Below, piece by piece: positions 1-6,637 of a stretch of DNA of 6,637 bases. This DNA comes from JAFGIT01 sp016929465 [NCBI: Candidatus Coatesbacteria bacterium]. GTDB lineage: Bacteria > B130-G9. The notes below the pieces were generated by a model that did no database searches, was not told the DNA's origin, and worked only from the letters and a program-made list of their open reading frames with translations. Position 1 is the first letter of the stretch; every line of letters starts with the position of its first letter. The position numbers and the translations under genes are program-made. The stretch lies in the NCBI GenBank assembly GCA_016929465.1, contig JAFGIT010000292.1, positions 1 through 6,637 on the forward strand, given 5' to 3'.

Positions 1-90
1 ACGCACCACAATCCCCTCAAAAAACATAAAACCGAACCAGCTCGACCTCTCAAAAACCGTCAATCTGATTATTGGGGATGGTCGGTAAAC

Positions 91-118
91 TTGACAGCCA
101 TCGAACCAGGGTTAGAAT
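91..118 (+). promoter_or_regulatory. Predicted sigma-70-type promoter of the activator-kinase operon
   Basis: A perfect -35 hexamer TTGACA at 91-96 is followed after 16 bp by TAGAAT at 113-118, which matches the -10 consensus TATAAT at five of six positions. Transcription would begin near 125 and give a leader of about 130 nt before the first gene. The leader contains the long inverted repeat at 146-225. No GG-N10-GC sigma-54 type site was found in 1-257, so the operon looks constitutively or housekeeping transcribed rather than autoactivated. This is a motif match only; a 16-bp spacer is acceptable but not the optimal 17. Confidence 0.6.
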
Positions 119-145
119 CTACTATACGTTGCATGCTCCAAGGTC

Positions 146-225
146 GCCGTCGTCTAAAACGTTGCCTGGAATCCTGAAGTGTGGCTTTACCACCACTGGT
201 AGGATTAAAGGCAATGGACGACGGT
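146..225 (+). repeat. Long imperfect inverted repeat / predicted 5'-leader RNA hairpin
   Basis: The two arms pair across nearly the full 80 nt. 146-156 pairs with 215-225, including CCGTCGTC with GACGACGG and two G-U pairs. 162-167 (TTGCCT) pairs with 209-214 (AGGCAA). 170-175 (AATCCT) pairs with 201-206 (AGGATT). 178-184 (AGTGTGG) pairs with 190-197 with one bulged C. A 5-nt apical loop, CTTTA, sits at 185-189. A 5-nt bulge and two small internal loops interrupt the stem, giving about 30 pairs. No T-run follows, so it is not a canonical terminator. It ends 32 nt before the ATG of the activator gene. It could be a regulatory leader structure, a processing site, a small RNA precursor or a degenerate palindromic mobile repeat. 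Confidence 0.7.
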
Positions 226-257
226 TCCGATTAGTCTGAGCGAATAAGCTATGGATA

Positions 258-1661
258 ATGTATTCGATTCTGGGGGTGGCGGCGTTGCCGGATAAGCCTG
301 AGGGGCATCTTCTCATTATTGATGACGACGAGCTCTTCCTGGACAATCTCGAGACTGCGCTCTCGATGGCCGGATATGAGGTGGAAAGCGCTTCATCTCC
401 GGAGATCGCCTTGAAGCTCCTGAAGGAGCGAAGCTACGATCTTGTCATCACCGATCTGCGGATGCCGGGAACGGATGGCCTTTATATTTATGAAGCCATC
501 AGGGACGTTAGCCCGTTCGTTCCCGTAATCGTATTGACCGGTCACGGTCACCCGCAAGAAGCAGCCCGCGCGATAGAGATGGGTTGTACAGATTATCTGC
601 GAAAGCCTATCACATTGGACGAGCTGAATTTTCGTGTTGACAAGGCCCTTAGGCAGCAACGTGTCGAGGTTGAGGTGGCTTCTTTGCGTGAGCAGCTGCA
701 CCGTGCGTCGGCGAGGAGGACCATCGTGGGTTCTTCTCCGGCCATAAGGGCAGTATTGGACAAAATCGCGATGGTCGCGAAATCGAGTGCTACGGTCTTG
801 ATCCGAGGCGAGACAGGGACTGGTAAGGAGCTTGTCGCCAGGGCGGTGCATGATGCAAGTCCTCGCTCTAATGCGTCTTTTGTCGCGGTCGCGTGTGCCG
901 CGATCCCGCAGCCGCTCTTTGAGGGCCAGCTCTTCGGGCATAAGAGAGGTGCTTATACCGGAGCGGATAGAGACCAGAAAGGCCTCATTGATGTCGCTAA
1001 TAAGGGTACTCTTTTCCTGGATGAGATCGGTGACATCGATGCTGCTGCCCAGGTGAAGTTGCTCAGGACGCTGGAGACGGGCGAACTGAGGCCGCTTGGT
1101 GATAGAAAAGGACATAAAGTGGACATTCGCTTGATTGCGGCTACTAACCGAGACCTGGAACGAGCCATCGAAGAGGGGCAATTTAGAGCGGACCTATTCT
1201 ATAGGCTCAACGTATTTCCGGTCACTCTTCCCCCTCTACGGGACCGCAAGGAAGACATACCACTGCTCGTCAAGCACTTCGCCGATCTTCACAGTCCAGA
1301 CCTCTGTGGCGAGGATAAGATATTTTCCACGACGGCCATCGAGCGACTTGTGGCATACGATTGGCCGGGAAACGTTCGTGAGCTGGAGAATAAGGTGCGT
1401 CAGGCGATACTCCTGTCGCCGACTAAGATCGTAAATCCGTCGTCGATAGACATTCCGGTGGAGGTTTCTTCTCCAACCGCCCAGGGATTCAGCGACGCCA
1501 AGAAAGCGGCGATAGATTCATTTGAAAGGCGATTCGTGCGAGAAGCTCTGAAATCGGCCAACGGAGTTGTATCCAAGGCAGCCAGGCTCATGGATCTGGA
1601 CCGCAAAAACCTTTGGCTTCTGATGAAGAAGCACGGGATACAGTCAGATGAATTCCGCTGA
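258..1661 (+). CDS. Sigma-54-dependent response regulator (NtrC family: REC, AAA+, Fis-type HTH)
   Basis: This cytoplasmic 467-residue transcription activator uses ATP hydrolysis to remodel sigma-54 RNA polymerase once its receiver is phosphorylated. The receiver spans about residues 16-130, with acidic pocket D22/D23, phospho-acceptor D66, switch T94 and K116-P117. A short linker leads to the AAA+ domain (about 154-385). That domain has Walker A GETGTGKE (184-191), a sigma-54 contact loop written GAYTGA (231-236) in place of GAFTGA, Walker B LFLDE (252-256), sensor I N297, arginine-finger candidates R310 and R316, and sensor II WPGNVRELEN (369-378). A Fis-like helix-turn-helix lies at about 422-461. 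Length and domain order are normal for the family. The start is uncertain: ATG258 is the only in-frame ATG after the TGA at 237-239 but has no clear ribosome binding site. GTG276 or TTG285, the latter preceded by a G-rich stretch, would start closer to the receiver. The 3' end overlaps the sensor kinase gene by 14 bp, marking that kinase as the likely partner. Target promoters are unknown. Confidence 0.95.
   Translation: MYSILGVAALPDKPEGHLLIIDDDELFLDNLETALSMAGYEVESASSPEIALKLLKERSYDLVITDLRMPGTDGLYIYEAIRDVSPFVPVIVLTGHGHPQEAARAIEMGCTDYLRKPITLDELNFRVDKALRQQRVEVEVASLREQLHRASARRTIVGSSPAIRAVLDKIAMVAKSSATVLIRGETGTGKELVARAVHDASPRSNASFVAVACAAIPQPLFEGQLFGHKRGAYTGADRDQKGLIDVANKGTLFLDEIGDIDAAAQVKLLRTLETGELRPLGDRKGHKVDIRLIAATNRDLERAIEEGQFRADLFYRLNVFPVTLPPLRDRKEDIPLLVKHFADLHSPDLCGEDKIFSTTAIERLVAYDWPGNVRELENKVRQAILLSPTKIVNPSSIDIPVEVSSPTAQGFSDAKKAAIDSFERRFVREALKSANGVVSKAARLMDLDRKNLWLLMKKHGIQSDEFR
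1635..1638 (+). promoter_or_regulatory. Probable ribosome binding site for the giant kinase gene
   Basis: A GGGA lies inside the end of the activator gene, 9 nt before ATG1648, and supports that start. The start codon precedes the upstream stop (1659-1661), so coupling by ribosome re-initiation is plausible. In-frame alternatives at ATG1678 (GAGAAG 12 nt upstream) and ATG1699 would remove only 10 or 17 residues and leave the kinase domain intact. Confidence 0.45.
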
Positions 1662-4600
1662 GAAGCATCGCGATATTATGGATGTGGGTGTCTTGCAGAT
1701 GTTCGAGAAGAATCTCTGCGACGATAGGTACGAGATACTCGATTCCCTCGGCCATGGCTCATGGGGAGATGTCTTCCGCGCTTTCGACCGCGTGAGGTCG
1801 CACGAGGTTGCGATCAAGTTCCTGCGGGACCCCGCCGGCTATGATGTGTTGGCTGACCGCTTTTTCCACAATGAATTCCGGGCAATGGCCAAGATCGAGC
1901 ATGCCAACATCGTCCAGGTGTATGATTTCGGGCAGAGCCCCGAGGGGATCCGCTATTACACTATGGCGATTGTGCACGGGGACCCACTGACGAAGTACAA
2001 GGGAAAGCTCAAGGGAGAGCTACTCAGGAACGTCGTGGAAGACCTGTGCCGGGCCCTCTCTGCGGTTCATGCCAAGGGCTGCCTCCATTGCGACATAAAG
2101 CCCGACAACATAATGCTCTCGGTAAGTGAAGGGCAACCCAAGGCTGTCCTGATGGACTTTGGACTCAATATCAGGATGTCATCGAATTCCAAAGCCTCTC
2201 CGCGCGGGACGATATTGTACGCCGCGCCGGAAGTGTTCGCCGGGCAGCAGATTGATGTGAGGGCAGATATCTACTCTCTCGGCATAACGCTGCTCGAGGT
2301 AATCTCCGGCGTGCTGCCCTTCAGGAAGGAAGACCTGTCTTTGCCGCTTGGCAGCAAAGAAGCCAGCCGCATGATAGTAGATGCTGCTGCCAAAATTGAG
2401 CCGCCATACGGCAATGTTATAGGTCAGATGACTGCCGCCGATCCTCGTGATCGGTTGCCATCCGCCAGAGATGTGCTCGTGGCTCTATCTACGCAGGGGG
2501 CGGATGAGATAGAACTGCCCGCCGTTCCCCCGGTTCCGCGCCGCCTGCTCCAGCCCGACTTGATCGGCAGAAAGGCCCATTTGCAGGCCATTCGCAGCAA
2601 GATCGACGAATTAGGAATGGGCGTCGGAGGGTGCGTACTCATCAATGGCGCGAAAGCTTGCGGGAAGACTCGTCTCTTGAAGGAAGTCAGACACCACGCA
2701 CAGCTATCTGGCGTCACCGTCATCGGCACTCCCGATGATCCCGCCTTTGCGCATGGACATTCAATCCTGTCATCTCTTGAAAGGTCCGTGAATCTCGAGA
2801 TACTCGATCAGGGCGGCGCATTTAGAGGCGAGCGCCTTTTGGACCGTATTGTCGAATTAGCCAGAAAGCGTCGTCTATTGATAATTCTCGATGACGTTCA
2901 GGACTTCGGACCACCGGACCTAGCCGTCTGGCGGTCGCTCGCTCATCAGGCTGCGCTGGAAGGCTTCCTCGTCGTGTCAGCCATGCGGACTTCCAAACGC
3001 ATTACGAAAGACGCCCTGGGGGATTTTGTGAAGGTGATCGCGGACGAAGCCAGCTCGGTAGTGGTTGAGCTTCAGTCGCTTACAGTGGAGGAGGTATCCG
3101 ACCTTTGCAGGTCGATGCTCGGCACGGATGACAATATGGAGTCCGTGGCACGGACGCTCTGCTCGGAAACAGGGGGCAACGTTGGTGCATGTGTTGAGCT
3201 CCTGAAAGAATTGGCTAAGAACGAGAGGCTCCAGCACCGTCTCGGGCATTGGTCAATCGCGCCAGAGCCTTTGGTCCAGGAGAGCGACGCAGGACGAGCG
3301 CAACATCCAGCAGTAAGGCCGCAAACGGCTCCCAGCAACCTCAAGACAGTTCTGCTGGCAGCGGCAATCAATGGCCTCAGAGCGCCCGCGACATTTGTTC
3401 TGCGTATAGCGGGGCTGCCGCCGGGTAAGTTCGCCGAATTGGTTCGTCAACTCGAACGGGCCGGAATATTGGAGTGGGAGATGGTTGGGAGTCAAGCTTT
3501 CATTCGATTCATCGACCATTCCTATCCAAAGGTGGTGCTCGAAAGATCTGATCCCGCTCAGTTGTCGAGTTTGAGTAGTGCGGCCGCGGACATTCTTCTG
3601 GCTTCCCGCTCTCAAGGTGGGGCCTTCGATCCGTTTCAACTTGTCGAGCATCTAAAGCGTGCTGGGAGAGTTAAGGAACTGATTGAGGTCGCCACAGCTG
3701 AGGGCAAGCGACACAGGTCGGCTGCGGAGCTTCCCCTCGGTATAGGTCTCTTGAGGGCTGCTTTGAGCGCGGTTGAGTCTCTTCCCAGTTTCAACGTTTT
3801 TCGCTCAGCAGGGTTGCGAATGGCTCTCAGTAGGATGATGTTCCGACAGGGAGAGGCGAGCCAGGCGCTCGAGCAATGCCTAACGGCCTTGAAGCAGCTG
3901 CAGGAGAAAGGGCTCTCCGGCGACAATGGGAACCTCTTCCTTGCGATTCAGATGCACGGTCTAGCTGGAAAGATACATGAGAATCTGAGTTCATACTCGT
4001 CGGCCATCGAACACCACAAAGCTGCTCTTGTATTGCTTCAACCACTGAGCGGAATCTCTCGCTATAGAACTTCCTGGGTCAATGTGCAGAATTCCCTCGG
4101 GTGGGCGCAGATGCTCGCCCACGACTATCCCGCTAGCGAGAAGACCGTCAACGGGCTCTTAGCTCAAATAGACGAGAGCTCATTCCCCCACGGGATGATC
4201 AGGGCTCTGAGCACTGCGGGGTGGCTGGCTCTATACAAAGGCAATCCACGGAAAGCGCTCGACCTATTCGAGCGGGGAATAGATATCGCTTCCAAGAGCA
4301 ACTTGCCTGCTGGGGTCAAGAGCCAATCGGTCAACGGGGCTGCAAGCGCGTCCTGGTTTCTCGGGAATTGGACGGATTCGCTCTCTTATTACCAGGAGGC
4401 GTCACAGCTAGTCGATGGGCTGCAGGACCCATCGAGGAGAAGCTCCGCAATCGGTAATCTGGCTGTGGCAGAATACCAGCTTGGCAGATTGGGAAGTGCG
4501 GAGGCTCATTTCAGGGAAGGACTCGCCCTTGACGTCGAGATGGGTGACGTGGAGGGATATGTGGTCGCGCTCAACAACCTGGGAACGCTGCTAACAGCTC

Positions 4601-6498
4601 AGAATAGGAACGCCGAAGCTCGCAAGTATCTCGAGAAGGCTCTCTGGATTTCGCGTGACAGGCACTTCTCTCAGCACGCTCTGATGGTGGAGCAGAACAT
4701 CGGAGAGGTATTGATGAACGAGAGGGAGTTCGCCCAGGCCAAGCGGCTGCTTCAGGGTGCTCTCAGGCGAGCTCGAAGGAATGGGGAGGTCGGGATTCTA
4801 CCAGAGGCGTACCGCCGTATGGCTAGATTGTCGCTGGAGCAAGGCTCATATCGGAGCTTCAATATTTATGCTCGCAAGGCGAGAGAAGCTGCGGAGTCGA
4901 TTGGTGAGAAGCTGGAGGTCAATCACATCGACAGGTTGTTGGCCCGATTCCATGCAGCTAACGACAGACCTAAGCAGGCCGAGGATCTATTCCTTAGAGC
5001 GGCGGATGCTTTCGGTTCGGGCGGAGCGAGATTCGAGGAGGCCCTGACGAAGCTCGAATGGGCCGAGTTGTGTCTAGAGCACGGTCGTCTCTCACGAGCA
5101 GGTGAACTTGCTGGCGAGGTCGAGGGAGTCCTCAAAGAGGCAGGAGCCATAGGTGCACTCGACAGGTTCAAGCATCTGCAGAAGCAGATCGCGAGAGGGC
5201 GCGGATGGCCTGAGAAGGTGCGCAGTGTTTTAGAGGCCTTCGATGGGCTGAAAGCAGCCCCGGACATGGAAAAAGCCCTCGAAGTGGTCGCCAGGGCATT
5301 GGTATCCATAACCGGTGCAGATAGGGGAGTGGTCATCGGATTGAACCAGCGCGGGATGGCCCAGTTCGAGGCTTCCGCCAATATGGATGGGATACACAAC
5401 GAATACTTGAGAGTATCGGCGAGCATCCTGCGTCATGTGACGAAGACTCGTGAGGCGCTGTTCATCGATTCTGCGGCGACTGATCCCAGGTTTGCCAACA
5501 GCGACAGCATCGCCGGCCTTCAGATCGGCTCGGTCGTTTGTGTGCCCGTATCCGTTCACAGCGACCTCAGAGCGGTCCTCTATATGGACAGCAAGACGCC
5601 GCACCTGTTCGACGAGCAGGAGCACCTGCCTCTGGCTCAGCTGATGGCCCATCACGTTGGTCTCTTCCTGGAGAACGCCAGGATAGTCAATGAGAATGAA
5701 CTGGTCGAAGAACTGGTTGCCTCATTGGCTCATGAGATGAGAACTCCGCTTAATGCAATCCTATCATCGGTAGAATTGATGGCGGTGCGAACGAAGCGGC
5801 CGCCCTCACATTATGTGGGCGTTGTCGGAAGCCAAGTCGCGCGGCTTTCGCGGCTCGCCGATGAGACGATTGACCTTATCAAGGGCAAGAGCTCTTCCAG
5901 ATTGCTATGTCCGCAGAGAATCGATGTTAATGCCCTCATTACACACGTCGCCGAGACGCTCGATTCTCTCGCGAGAAAAAGCAAGATTGCGCTGAAGCTA
6001 AGCTTGGCAAAGGGTCTTACGGAGATTGTTGGTCAGAGAGACGCTCTAGAGCAAGTACTCATCAATCTCCTGACCAACGCACCGAAGCACACGGGCCCGG
6101 GCGGCACGATCACGATTCGCACTCAGCTGTCTTCGATGATTGGGGGCCCATCTCGCCCTGATTCATCGTACTTGTATTTGGGGCAGCACGCTTATCGCGC
6201 GGATGGTTCTTTCATCACTATCAGCGTCATTGATGACGGTGAGGGCATGGAGGAGGCCGAATGCAAACGGATATTCGAGAAGTATGCCAGGACAACCAAG
6301 ACCGAGGCGAATCACCGCATCAAAGGCTCCGGACTGGGGCTTTATATCTGTCGGAGTATAATCGAGCAACACGGCGGCAGAATCTGGGCAACCAGCCGCA
6401 AAGGCAAAGGCTCCAAACTGACCTTCACACTCCCCGTCGCGCCGAAGCCTGAGCTGCAGAAAGAGACTCAATCGACCAGGCCAGATGAGACATTGTAA
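1648..6498 (+). CDS. Giant hybrid sensor kinase: Ser/Thr kinase - STAND ATPase - TPR - GAF - histidine kinase
   Basis: This 1616-residue protein has no visible signal peptide or membrane segment, so it should be a cytoplasmic sensor. Residues 28-280 are a Hanks-type Ser/Thr kinase: glycine loop 35-42, K57, E76, catalytic loop HCDIKPDN (147-154) with D149, DFG 170-172, APE 193-195 and D207. The HRD arginine is cysteine, a non-RD kinase. Residues 305-530 are a STAND/AAA_16-like ATPase with Walker A GAKACGKT (334-341) and Walker B IILDD (412-416). A probably flexible linker (536-565), a winged-helix-like segment (565-640) and an array of TPR-like helical hairpins (about 660-1165) follow. A GAF domain lies at 1205-1345. 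The histidine kinase core has H-box H1362 in AHEMRTPLN, N-box N1477, G1 box DDGEG (1529-1533) and G2 box GSGLGL (1560-1565). All motifs for both kinase activities are present, and no receiver is fused. The domain order recalls HstK-type proteins and yeast Mak2/Mak3, and the first half recalls PknK. The 14-bp overlap with the sigma-54 activator implies a cognate pair. The GAF ligand and the Ser/Thr kinase substrates cannot be read from the sequence. Confidence 0.95.
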   Translation: MNSAEKHRDIMDVGVLQMFEKNLCDDRYEILDSLGHGSWGDVFRAFDRVRSHEVAIKFLRDPAGYDVLADRFFHNEFRAMAKIEHANIVQVYDFGQSPEGIRYYTMAIVHGDPLTKYKGKLKGELLRNVVEDLCRALSAVHAKGCLHCDIKPDNIMLSVSEGQPKAVLMDFGLNIRMSSNSKASPRGTILYAAPEVFAGQQIDVRADIYSLGITLLEVISGVLPFRKEDLSLPLGSKEASRMIVDAAAKIEPPYGNVIGQMTAADPRDRLPSARDVLVALSTQGADEIELPAVPPVPRRLLQPDLIGRKAHLQAIRSKIDELGMGVGGCVLINGAKACGKTRLLKEVRHHAQLSGVTVIGTPDDPAFAHGHSILSSLERSVNLEILDQGGAFRGERLLDRIVELARKRRLLIILDDVQDFGPPDLAVWRSLAHQAALEGFLVVSAMRTSKRITKDALGDFVKVIADEASSVVVELQSLTVEEVSDLCRSMLGTDDNMESVARTLCSETGGNVGACVELLKELAKNERLQHRLGHWSIAPEPLVQESDAGRAQHPAVRPQTAPSNLKTVLLAAAINGLRAPATFVLRIAGLPPGKFAELVRQLERAGILEWEMVGSQAFIRFIDHSYPKVVLERSDPAQLSSLSSAAADILLASRSQGGAFDPFQLVEHLKRAGRVKELIEVATAEGKRHRSAAELPLGIGLLRAALSAVESLPSFNVFRSAGLRMALSRMMFRQGEASQALEQCLTALKQLQEKGLSGDNGNLFLAIQMHGLAGKIHENLSSYSSAIEHHKAALVLLQPLSGISRYRTSWVNVQNSLGWAQMLAHDYPASEKTVNGLLAQIDESSFPHGMIRALSTAGWLALYKGNPRKALDLFERGIDIASKSNLPAGVKSQSVNGAASASWFLGNWTDSLSYYQEASQLVDGLQDPSRRSSAIGNLAVAEYQLGRLGSAEAHFREGLALDVEMGDVEGYVVALNNLGTLLTAQNRNAEARKYLEKALWISRDRHFSQHALMVEQNIGEVLMNEREFAQAKRLLQGALRRARRNGEVGILPEAYRRMARLSLEQGSYRSFNIYARKAREAAESIGEKLEVNHIDRLLARFHAANDRPKQAEDLFLRAADAFGSGGARFEEALTKLEWAELCLEHGRLSRAGELAGEVEGVLKEAGAIGALDRFKHLQKQIARGRGWPEKVRSVLEAFDGLKAAPDMEKALEVVARALVSITGADRGVVIGLNQRGMAQFEASANMDGIHNEYLRVSASILRHVTKTREALFIDSAATDPRFANSDSIAGLQIGSVVCVPVSVHSDLRAVLYMDSKTPHLFDEQEHLPLAQLMAHHVGLFLENARIVNENELVEELVASLAHEMRTPLNAILSSVELMAVRTKRPPSHYVGVVGSQVARLSRLADETIDLIKGKSSSRLLCPQRIDVNALITHVAETLDSLARKSKIALKLSLAKGLTEIVGQRDALEQVLINLLTNAPKHTGPGGTITIRTQLSSMIGGPSRPDSSYLYLGQHAYRADGSFITISVIDDGEGMEEAECKRIFEKYARTTKTEANHRIKGSGLGLYICRSIIEQHGGRIWATSRKGKGSKLTFTLPVAPKPELQKETQSTRPDETL
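3946..5133 (+). repeat. TPR-like helical repeat array inside the giant kinase
   Basis: Residues 767-1162 can be parsed into about ten degenerate 34-40-residue helix pairs, beginning near 767, 815, 853, 896, 935, 973, 1015, 1054, 1093 and 1133. They carry TPR-type spacing of small and aromatic residues. The clearest are 935-961 (NLAVAEYQLGRLGSAEAHF core) and 973-1002 (NNLGTLLTAQNRNAEARKYL core). Such arrays usually bind protein partners or transmit conformational change. Here the array sits between the STAND ATPase and the GAF domain. The copies have diverged at DNA level, so this is not a recent tandem duplication. Repeat boundaries are approximate. Confidence 0.75.
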
Positions 6499-6637
6499 CT
6501 GGCTTCTGTAAGAAGGCCACCTCCCGTCTTCCTTCGGCTTCATCGATCAGCCATTCTGCACATCCACCCGTTATGAATATCACGGGCACCTGAAGCTCCA
6601 GCGAATCCAAGAACTCCAGAACGAGCAGACCATCCTC
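6425..6637 (-). CDS. Receiver (REC) domain protein, C-terminal part, 5' end outside the window
   Basis: The frame is open from the window edge to a TGA at 6425-6427 and encodes 70 residues of the second half of a response-regulator receiver. Starting from the edge, it reads EDGLLVLEFL (the segment that normally follows the phospho-aspartate and MPGM loop), then VPVIFITGG with the conserved switch threonine, then FLQKPV with the conserved lysine and cis-proline, then a final helix and a short tail ending ARRGV. The phospho-accepting aspartate should lie just beyond the window. The product ends shortly after the last receiver helix, so it is either a stand-alone receiver or the C-terminal receiver of a hybrid kinase or multi-domain regulator. 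The gene converges on the giant kinase gene, and the last 74 bp of each coding region overlap. The conserved KP codons (6500-6505) lie just outside the overlap. Confidence 0.85.
   Translation of the reverse strand, partial: EDGLLVLEFLDSLELQVPVIFITGGCAEWLIDEAEGRREVAFLQKPVTMSHLAWSIESLSAAQASARRGV
6501..6518 (+). terminator. Weak terminator-like hairpin after the giant kinase stop codon
   Basis: GGCTTCT (6501-6507), a 3-nt GTA loop and AGAAGGCC (6511-6518) form a 7-bp stem with one bulged G, beginning 2 nt after the TAA. No clear U-tract follows; only CT-rich sequence is present. The same bases encode the conserved FLQKP region of the minus-strand receiver gene, so the pairing may be incidental. 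Confidence 0.25.

Noticed and set aside
11-79. ATCCCC (11-16) and GGGGAT (74-79) as an inverted repeat.
   Set aside because: Only 6 bp separated by 57 nt, with no extension of pairing; expected by chance.
1-257. A sigma-54 (-24/-12) promoter for autoregulation of the operon.
   Set aside because: The candidate TGG sites at 182 and 215 have no GC at the required 10-nt spacing, and the TTGCA at 129-133 has no upstream GG.
251-295. A 14-codon open frame starting at ATG251 (MDNVFDSGGGGVAG) that overlaps the activator start out of frame and could be a leader peptide.
   Set aside because: There is no clear ribosome binding site and no regulatory codon run. The Gly run only reflects a G-rich stretch read in another frame, so chance is the simpler explanation.
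122-346. A 74-codon minus-strand open frame across the leader and the start of the activator gene.
   Set aside because: It crosses the palindrome and the conserved activator start, has a serine-rich composition and no domain. No promoter or ribosome site supports it.
393-1181. A 262-codon open frame on the minus strand antisense to the activator gene.
   Set aside because: Its translation has no recognisable domain and is rich in Arg, and the plus strand over the same bases encodes a complete conserved REC-AAA+ protein. It is a shadow frame.
4923-5426. A 167-codon minus-strand open frame antisense to the TPR/GAF region.
   Set aside because: The product is low-complexity, rich in Ser, Ala and Pro, and without known motifs. 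The plus strand carries the conserved fold.
6163-6543. A 126-codon minus-strand open frame overlapping the histidine kinase end in another frame.
   Set aside because: It is antisense to the conserved ATPase motifs and shows no domain. The real minus-strand gene there is the receiver frame ending at 6425.

Overview
The window comes from a bacterial chromosome. GC looks to be in the mid-fifties by eye, and arginine AGG/AGA and isoleucine ATA codons are used freely, so this is not a very high-GC organism. The large multi-domain kinase beside a sigma-54 activator suggests a signalling-rich Gram-negative lineage, such as a deltaproteobacterium-like group or a related candidate phylum. The sequence alone does not fix the taxon.

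Layout. Bases 1-257 are a non-coding leader region, visibly more AT-rich than the genes. It holds a good housekeeping-type promoter (TTGACA, 16-bp spacer, TAGAAT, 91-118) and then a long imperfect palindrome (146-225) that would fold into one extended RNA hairpin in the 5' leader. Next are two co-oriented genes overlapping by 14 bp, which form a translationally coupled pair. The first (258-1661) is an NtrC-type sigma-54 activator with receiver, AAA+ and Fis-like HTH domains. The second (1648-6498) is a 1616-residue soluble fusion: Ser/Thr kinase, STAND-type ATPase with a winged-helix-like segment, TPR-like array, GAF and histidine kinase. At the right edge, the 3' part of another receiver-domain gene lies on the minus strand. 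It converges on the giant kinase gene, and the two coding regions overlap tail to tail by 74 bp.

How they may work together (inference). The giant kinase senses cytoplasmic signals through its GAF domain and TPR/STAND scaffold and autophosphorylates on H1362. It would pass phosphate to D66 of the overlapping sigma-54 activator, and possibly also to the convergent receiver. The N-terminal Ser/Thr kinase gives a second output or an internal regulatory layer. The fusion of a Hanks-type kinase, STAND ATPase and histidine kinase is known in outline from Anabaena HstK-type proteins and the fission yeast Mak2/Mak3 sensors. PknK of mycobacteria shares the kinase-ATPase portion. Pairing such a fusion by gene overlap with a sigma-54 activator is the most distinctive feature here. 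No sigma-54 promoter is visible in the window, so the regulated genes must lie elsewhere.
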